Positions 4,962 through 8,995 of a stretch of 8,995 bases of DNA are shown here, piece by piece (position 1 is the stretch's first letter; every line of letters starts with the position of its first letter). The stretch spans positions 1-8,995 of the forward strand of contig JBGAIL010000189.1 in NCBI GenBank assembly GCA_044225565.1, given 5' to 3'. Both the position numbers and the translations under genes were made by a program. The stretch comes from CAVXAE01 sp044225565. GTDB taxonomy: Bacteria; Pseudomonadota; Gammaproteobacteria; Steroidobacterales; Steroidobacteraceae. The notes beneath the pieces were generated by a model. That model had not been told where the DNA came from. It saw only the letters and a list, made by a program, of their open reading frames with translations, and did not search any database.

Positions 4962-6971
4962 TCAGGACACCGGCTGCAGATAGCGCGCGTACCAATCCAG
5001 AAACCGTTGCATCAGGTCGCGGGCATAGCTGGGTCGCCCGATGCCGTGGTGTTCGCCCGGATAGATCACCAGCTGAGTCGGCACTCGCAGCGTCTTCAGC
5101 GCGCGATACATCTGCTCGCTGCCGCTCACTGGCACGTTGTAGTCCTTGGCGCCGTGGATGAACAACGTGGGTGTGCGAACGCGATCCGCCTGATAGAGCG
5201 GCCGCGAGATGCGCATCCAGACGTCGGTGTCGCCCCAGGGCGTTCCCCACTCGAGCTCGTTGCCGTGCGCGTACAGATCCGTCCCGTAGAGCGAGGTCTT
5301 CGTTCCGGAGCCGGCTCCGGAAACGGCCGCCTTGAAGCGGCCGTCGCTGACGATGATGAAATCGGTGAGGAAACCGCCGTAGCTCCAGCCGCCCACGCCG
5401 AGCCGCTGCGGATCGCAGATGCCTCTCTTCACCAGATGGTCGACCGCGGCGAGAGAGTCCGACACGTCCCGGTTGCCCCAGTCCGCGAAGATGCCGCGGC
5501 CGAAAGTCCTGCCGCGCCCGCTGCTTCCCCTGTAGTTCACCTGCACGACCGCATACCCGTTCGCGGCGAATACCTGCACTGCATTGTGGAATGCGTGGGA
5601 GTCCTGCCCGTACGGCCCGCCGTGCAACCACAATATCGTCGGATGGCGCTGCCCTTCCTGGTAGCCAGCGGGCCGCGCGAGCATGCCGCCTATCCGCTCT
5701 CCATCGGCGGCAGGGAAATCGATGTCCTCGCGCTCGACGAGGTCGATTCCCGCCAGTGCCGCTTCGTTGTGACGAGTGAGCGGCCGCAGGCGCCCTTTCT
5801 CCAGAGCAAACACTTCCGGCGGACTGCGGTCGGAGGATGCGAGCACCGCCACGCGATCCTTCGCCTGGCTGAATGCGGCGACGGCGTACTTCCCCTGCAG
5901 CAGCCGCTGCGCTTCGCCATCCCCCGTGGGCACCTGCGCCGGATACCGCAGCCGGTCGTCGGTGACCAGGAAGCGGATCGAGCGTCCGTCGGCGCTGAAG
6001 ATCGGGTTGTCGATGTCCCGGTCGAGCGCTTCCGCGAGGTGCCGCACCGCACCGCCCGCAGCGGGCACCACGGCCAGGCTCATCTGGTTGTACATCCAGT
6101 ATTTCGGCTCGCCTCCCTGCAGGAACGCGATCTGGCGGCCATCCGGGCTCCAGGCGGGGCTCTCGTCGGCTCCGGGAAAATCCGTCAACCGTCGAGGCGC
6201 GGAGTTCGGCTGCGAGGGCGCGACGTAGATGTCGCCGTAGTCGCTGTAGGCCCCGTCCGCTTCGCGATTGCTGACGAACGCGATGCGACGGCCGTCGGGC
6301 GACCACGCGGGAGAGGATTCCTCGAACTCGCCTCCCGCCGTCAGAGGCTCGAACGATTTCGTCTGCACGTCGTAGAGGTAGATGCGTGGAGGCTTGATGC
6401 GGTCGTGAAGATAGCCGTCGCCCGCGTCCTCCTTGAACCGCACGCGATCGATCACCCACGGCGCAGGAATGTCTTTCCCGCCTGCGTCCTTCGACAGCGG
6501 GATCTCCTGCCGGTACTCGACTGCCAGCCGGCGCGAGTCGGGCGACCAGACGTAGCTGCCGATGCCGCCGGGAATGTCGGAGGCGCGCCGCGCTTCGCCG
6601 CTGGCCTTGCGATCCAGCAGCCACAGCTGGCTGCCGCCCTCGGCGCCATCGCCTTCCCGCAGGAAGCTGATCCAGCGGCCGTCCGGGCTCCAGCGTGGCG
6701 TGCTCGCCGATTCGGATTCGCGCGTCACCCGGATCGGGTCGCCTCCCGCCCAGCCCGCGAGCCACACGCTCGTGCGGCGGCCGTCCGAGGCCACATTGGT
6801 GCTCGTCATCGTGTACAGCACCCACTGCCCGTCGGGCGACAGCTGCGGATCCGCGACGCGCTCGATCTTGTCCAGGTCCTCGATCTTCAGCGGGCGCGCG
6901 CCGGCATCCATCACTGAAAGCAGGCCCATCACCGTGGTCGCGGTCACTCCCGCGAGGGAGGAAAACTTCAT
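4962..6971 (-). CDS. Exported S9 family peptidase (prolyl oligopeptidase / dipeptidyl-peptidase-like)
   Basis: Predicted 669-aa serine peptidase with an N-terminal signal peptide ending at AGA near residue 25, so periplasmic or secreted. Residues 30-400 form a beta-propeller with repeated PD40/WSPDG blades at 44-48 (LSPDG), 94-98, 142-146 (WSPDS), 223-227 and 274-278. Residues about 415-665 form the alpha/beta-hydrolase domain: HGGP (450-453) for the oxyanion hole, GWSYGG with nucleophile Ser530, Asp610 in HGAKDYNVP, and His642 in PGEHHGI, so the triad is complete. These enzymes cleave short peptides, often after proline or from the N-terminus; the exact specificity cannot be read from sequence. 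The ATG at 6971 has AGGAG (6983-6979) 7 nt upstream and overlaps the stop of the GEHH-protein gene by ATGA. Position downstream of a TonB-dependent receptor suggests a role in processing imported peptide-like ligands. Lasso-peptide isopeptidases belong to this broad family, but nothing here singles that out. Confidence 0.95.
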   Translation of the reverse strand: MKFSSLAGVTATTVMGLLSVMDAGARPLKIEDLDKIERVADPQLSPDGQWVLYTMTSTNVASDGRRTSVWLAGWAGGDPIRVTRESESASTPRWSPDGRWISFLREGDGAEGGSQLWLLDRKASGEARRASDIPGGIGSYVWSPDSRRLAVEYRQEIPLSKDAGGKDIPAPWVIDRVRFKEDAGDGYLHDRIKPPRIYLYDVQTKSFEPLTAGGEFEESSPAWSPDGRRIAFVSNREADGAYSDYGDIYVAPSQPNSAPRRLTDFPGADESPAWSPDGRQIAFLQGGEPKYWMYNQMSLAVVPAAGGAVRHLAEALDRDIDNPIFSADGRSIRFLVTDDRLRYPAQVPTGDGEAQRLLQGKYAVAAFSQAKDRVAVLASSDRSPPEVFALEKGRLRPLTRHNEAALAGIDLVEREDIDFPAADGERIGGMLARPAGYQEGQRHPTILWLHGGPYGQDSHAFHNAVQVFAANGYAVVQVNYRGSSGRGRTFGRGIFADWGNRDVSDSLAAVDHLVKRGICDPQRLGVGGWSYGGFLTDFIIVSDGRFKAAVSGAGSGTKTSLYGTDLYAHGNELEWGTPWGDTDVWMRISRPLYQADRVRTPTLFIHGAKDYNVPVSGSEQMYRALKTLRVPTQLVIYPGEHHGIGRPSYARDLMQRFLDWYARYLQPVS
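6968..6971 (-). other. ATGA start/stop overlap joining the GEHH-protein and S9 peptidase genes
   Basis: The S9 peptidase ATG (6971-6969) shares bases with the upstream gene's TGA (6970-6968). Because AGGAG sits 7 nt upstream, the peptidase can also initiate independently; coupling is likely but not obligatory. Confidence 0.7.
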
Positions 6972-8116
6972 TCATCGACTCCTGGTGTCATGCCGGGCGG
7001 GCGGATGATAACCAGCGGACGCACGGGAAGCGCAGGTCGATGCGTTGGATGGCCTGCGGGCCGGTCGATCTGCCGGCCGGCACGTTGGCGCGCGAGCTGA
7101 AACGGCTGGCAAGCTTGCTGCACCGAGAGCGCCATGCGCGACATCCTCAGTTGCTGGTACGAAGAATCACGCAAGAGCTCCAGAGGCAGCATCGAGAAAG
7201 TCAGCTCCTGCTCCGGGCCCAGGTAGAGCACGGCGTCGTACAGCTTGCCGGCGGGGCCGGTATCGCGGCCCGCGACCATGAACGGACTGCGAGCCAGCAT
7301 CGTGCCCTCGACGAAGGCAATGCTTGGCGCCGGCCAGGATGTCGCGACGGGAAGCCCTTTCTCCAGGCCGAGCGCCGCGGCGACCGACAGCACGTGAACA
7401 CCAGTGTGGCGCTCGAAAAGCGCGAGCCAGGGCGCATTGCGATCGGACGTCGCGTAGGGACGGCCCTGCTCGTCCGCGCGGCGCAGATGCCAGAACCCGT
7501 AGACGATCAGCGCCTTTCGGTTCCGGCGCAACACCTCGCGCTCGATCAGTTCCGCAGGATACGTGTCGCGTTGCTGATTCCACTCGCGCAGGCGCCGGGC
7601 ATCGACGTCGCTCCAGTCGATGGGCGGATCACCCAGCAGCACTCGAAGCTTGCGTCCGGCTGCCGCCCCATTGGCGGCGCGCACGGCCCGAAAGAATTCC
7701 TCGTAAACGGGGACGTCCCAGACTCCGTGCGGAAGCGTCGTGTCCTGCCACACCTTGCGCAATTGCACGGCAGGCACCTCCACGCCGGCCACGAACGCAT
7801 CCATCAGGGATTGATATCGGGCGTTTCCGAACTCCACGACGACGTCGTCCACCCGTCGCGCGAATCGAGGATCGCGCACCAGCCGCCGCAGCAACGCGTG
7901 CGCCTGCTCGCTCTGGTGATGCTCGCCGAACGCCACGACCTGGTGGGTTTCGAAAGCCGCGACCAGGCCTTCCACCGCATCGACCGGTTGCGCCCCGGTC
8001 ACCGCGGCATTCGCGTCGGCAGCGGCGACCTGCGACGCCGGGAGAGCCCAGGCGCAACCGATTGCCGACGCGAATGCCGCGAGCAGCGCACACCTGCGGC
8101 AGACGCGCACGGCCAA
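6968..8116 (-). CDS. Exported GEHH-motif protein, probably ChaN/Tiki-superfamily-like, function unknown
   Basis: Predicted 382-aa protein with a Sec signal peptide (RRCALLAAFASAIGCAWA, cleavage probably in residues 24-33). A lipoprotein alternative exists at AIGC21, but alanine at -3 makes it a poor lipobox. Conserved-looking motifs are FGEHHQSEQAH (63-73), VVVEFGNARYQ (92-102), KVWQDTT (121-127), LLGDPPIDW (160-168) and VYGFWHLRR (205-213). A GExH motif after a beta strand, followed by a strand ending in a glutamate, resembles the ChaN (iron-regulated, heme-binding lipoprotein) and Tiki/TraB superfamily, whose members bind heme or act as metalloproteases; that placement is from recall and moderate. 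Residues beyond about 335 are a Pro/Arg/His-rich tail unlike the rest. The start is unclear: TTG at 8116 or GTG at 8110, both without a good ribosome binding site, 7-13 bases after the receptor stop, so coupled translation is likely. Confidence 0.83.
   Translation of the reverse strand: MAVRVCRRCALLAAFASAIGCAWALPASQVAAADANAAVTGAQPVDAVEGLVAAFETHQVVAFGEHHQSEQAHALLRRLVRDPRFARRVDDVVVEFGNARYQSLMDAFVAGVEVPAVQLRKVWQDTTLPHGVWDVPVYEEFFRAVRAANGAAAGRKLRVLLGDPPIDWSDVDARRLREWNQQRDTYPAELIEREVLRRNRKALIVYGFWHLRRADEQGRPYATSDRNAPWLALFERHTGVHVLSVAAALGLEKGLPVATSWPAPSIAFVEGTMLARSPFMVAGRDTGPAGKLYDAVLYLGPEQELTFSMLPLELLRDSSYQQLRMSRMALSVQQACQPFQLARQRAGRQIDRPAGHPTHRPALPVRPLVIIRPPGMTPGVDE
7059..7078 (-). repeat. Strong GC hairpin inside the C-terminal tail of the GEHH-protein gene
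   Basis: GGCCGG (7059-7064) and CCGGCC (7073-7078) are perfect 6-bp inverted arms around an 8-base loop. The hairpin lies within the 3' end of the open frame, about 90 bases before the S9 peptidase start. It would fit a former intergenic structure now read as protein. No T-tract follows. Confidence 0.4.
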
Positions 8117-8123
8117 CGCAGTA

Positions 8124-8995
8124 TCAGAGCTTCAGACTGAAGCCGACGCGCAGCATCCTGCCGGGGTTGACGTGCTGGCCCACCCAGAGCAGATCGCCCG
8201 CGCCGATCTCGTAGTAGCGCTCATCGAGCAGATTGGTCGCAGCGGCGTACACGCCCCACCGGTCCCGATTGAAGAACAGCCTGGCGTCGACTTCGGTATA
8301 GGAGCCGTAGTCGAAGAGATAAGGCCTGCCGGTGCCGGGATCGCGGAAGTTGTAGGAAACGTCACTGCCCTTGCGGTCGCCCTTGTGGACCACGCCCGCC
8401 CCCACGCCGAACCCCTGCCAGGGTCCGCCGAGGACTTCGTATGTGCCATAGAGCGTAAGGCCGAGCCGCGGCGCTGTGGCACTGCGGAAGCCGTCACTCG
8501 GGCCGGCCACGTACTCGCTGTTCTGGTACGAGGCGCCCGCGAAAACGTTGACGGCAGGCCATAGCTTGCCCTGCAGCGTGAGCTCGATGCCGCGATTGCG
8601 CCGGCCGCCGACCAGCTTCTCGAATGCCGGATGCAGCGGGTCGGTGATCACGATGTCCTGCGTGATCTCGAACGCCGCGACACCGTAGCTCCAGGCATTG
8701 GGGAAGCTGCCCTTCACGCCCGCCTCGTACGTCGTGCCCTGGGGAGGATCGAGATAGGTGCCGGCGGGATCCGTCGACGAATAGCCGACCGAGGAGGTCG
8801 GCGCGAAGCTCTCCGAATACGCGAGATACGCGTTGGTGCGCGGAGTCAGCTCGTAGACGGCGCCGAACTGGCGCGTGAAATGGTGCGTGCTCTGCTGAGG
8901 ATAGCCCTCCAGGGATTTCGCGATCTGCAGCGCCTCGGCGATCGAGGCGGCGGCCGGGCCGTTGGCGCTGCCGCCGCGGTCGGAGTTGTATCGGC
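8124..8995 (-). CDS. TonB-dependent siderophore-type receptor, C-terminal 289 residues (5' end outside window)
   Basis: The frame is open from the window edge to the TGA at 8124-8126, covering the last beta strands of an outer-membrane TonB-dependent receptor barrel. Supporting segments are LAYSESFAPTSS and LDPPQGTTYEAGVKG (the common 'LdPeqGtnYE.G.K' element of ferri-siderophore receptors), NRGIELTLQGKLWP followed by VFAGASYQNSEYV, AATNLLDERYYE, and the end GQHVNPGRMLRVGFSLKL. The barrel architecture and these segments point to the siderophore-receptor branch (FhuA/FhuE/FptA-like) that moves ferric complexes or similar ligands across the outer membrane with TonB-ExbB-ExbD energy. Plug domain, TonB box and signal peptide lie outside the window. 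The final residue is leucine, whereas most outer-membrane barrels end in phenylalanine or tryptophan. The next gene starts 7-13 bases later, so the receptor and the GEHH protein very likely share a transcript. Confidence 0.95.
   Translation of the reverse strand, partial: RYNSDRGGSANGPAAASIAEALQIAKSLEGYPQQSTHHFTRQFGAVYELTPRTNAYLAYSESFAPTSSVGYSSTDPAGTYLDPPQGTTYEAGVKGSFPNAWSYGVAAFEITQDIVITDPLHPAFEKLVGGRRNRGIELTLQGKLWPAVNVFAGASYQNSEYVAGPSDGFRSATAPRLGLTLYGTYEVLGGPWQGFGVGAGVVHKGDRKGSDVSYNFRDPGTGRPYLFDYGSYTEVDARLFFNRDRWGVYAAATNLLDERYYEIGAGDLLWVGQHVNPGRMLRVGFSLKL

Noticed and set aside
4668..6917. A 749-aa open frame on the plus strand opposite the S9 peptidase and lipoprotein genes
   Set aside because: Antisense shadow typical of GC-rich coding DNA. 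The translation is Arg/His/Ala-rich with no motif, while the minus-strand frames have clear family motifs.
4962..6971. Idea that the S9 peptidase is a lasso-peptide isopeptidase beside its receptor
   Set aside because: No lasso precursor, B/C proteins or FecI/FecR-type regulators are visible in the window; the family resemblance alone is too broad.
4618..6975. A 785-aa open frame on the minus strand in another frame of the S9 peptidase gene
   Set aside because: Arg/Gly-rich translation without motifs; it overlaps the true peptidase frame, which has signal peptide, propeller repeats and triad.

Overview
The window is a GC-rich stretch (roughly two thirds G+C by eye) from a Gram-negative bacterium. 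The evidence for Gram-negative is an outer-membrane TonB-dependent receptor, a lipobox lipoprotein, Sec-type signal peptides and a PchR-like AraC regulator. A high-GC proteobacterium (for example a gammaproteobacterium of the Xanthomonadales/Steroidobacterales sort) would fit, but the sequence does not settle the taxonomy. All nine genes lie on the minus strand, so transcription runs from high to low coordinates. There is no rRNA, tRNA, CRISPR array or insertion sequence that I can see.

Read in the direction of transcription there are three blocks. Block A (8995 to 4962) has the C-terminal part of a TonB-dependent siderophore-type receptor. Seven bases later comes an exported protein of a poorly characterised family with a GEHH motif, probably in the ChaN/Tiki heme-binding-like superfamily. 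An ATGA overlap then joins it to an exported S9 prolyl-oligopeptidase-family peptidase with a complete catalytic triad. Block B (4799 to 1325) follows a 162-base gap with a candidate extended -10 element. It encodes a small helical lipoprotein, an exported LACTB-like serine hydrolase, the PLP-binding protein YggS, and a fold-type II PLP dehydratase/racemase whose GTG start overlaps the yggS stop (GTGA). Block C (1235 to 1) follows an 89-base gap with a GC-rich hairpin and a perfect TTGACA. It holds a PchR-like AraC regulator and then the signal peptide of an exported protein that runs off the window, plausibly the regulator's cognate receptor.

Taken together, the locus looks like outer-membrane uptake (a receptor at one end, a PchR-like regulator with its presumed target at the other) around periplasmic or secreted hydrolases and a small PLP-enzyme module. 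Block A could import and process a metal- or heme-loaded peptide-like ligand. Block B could link PLP-dependent amino-acid chemistry with a penicillin-binding-protein-fold hydrolase. Both are inferences from gene order. The strongest direct oddity is the C-terminal tail of the GEHH protein: it loses the GC3 bias of the rest of the gene, carries a strong hairpin, and ends exactly on the next gene's start codon.
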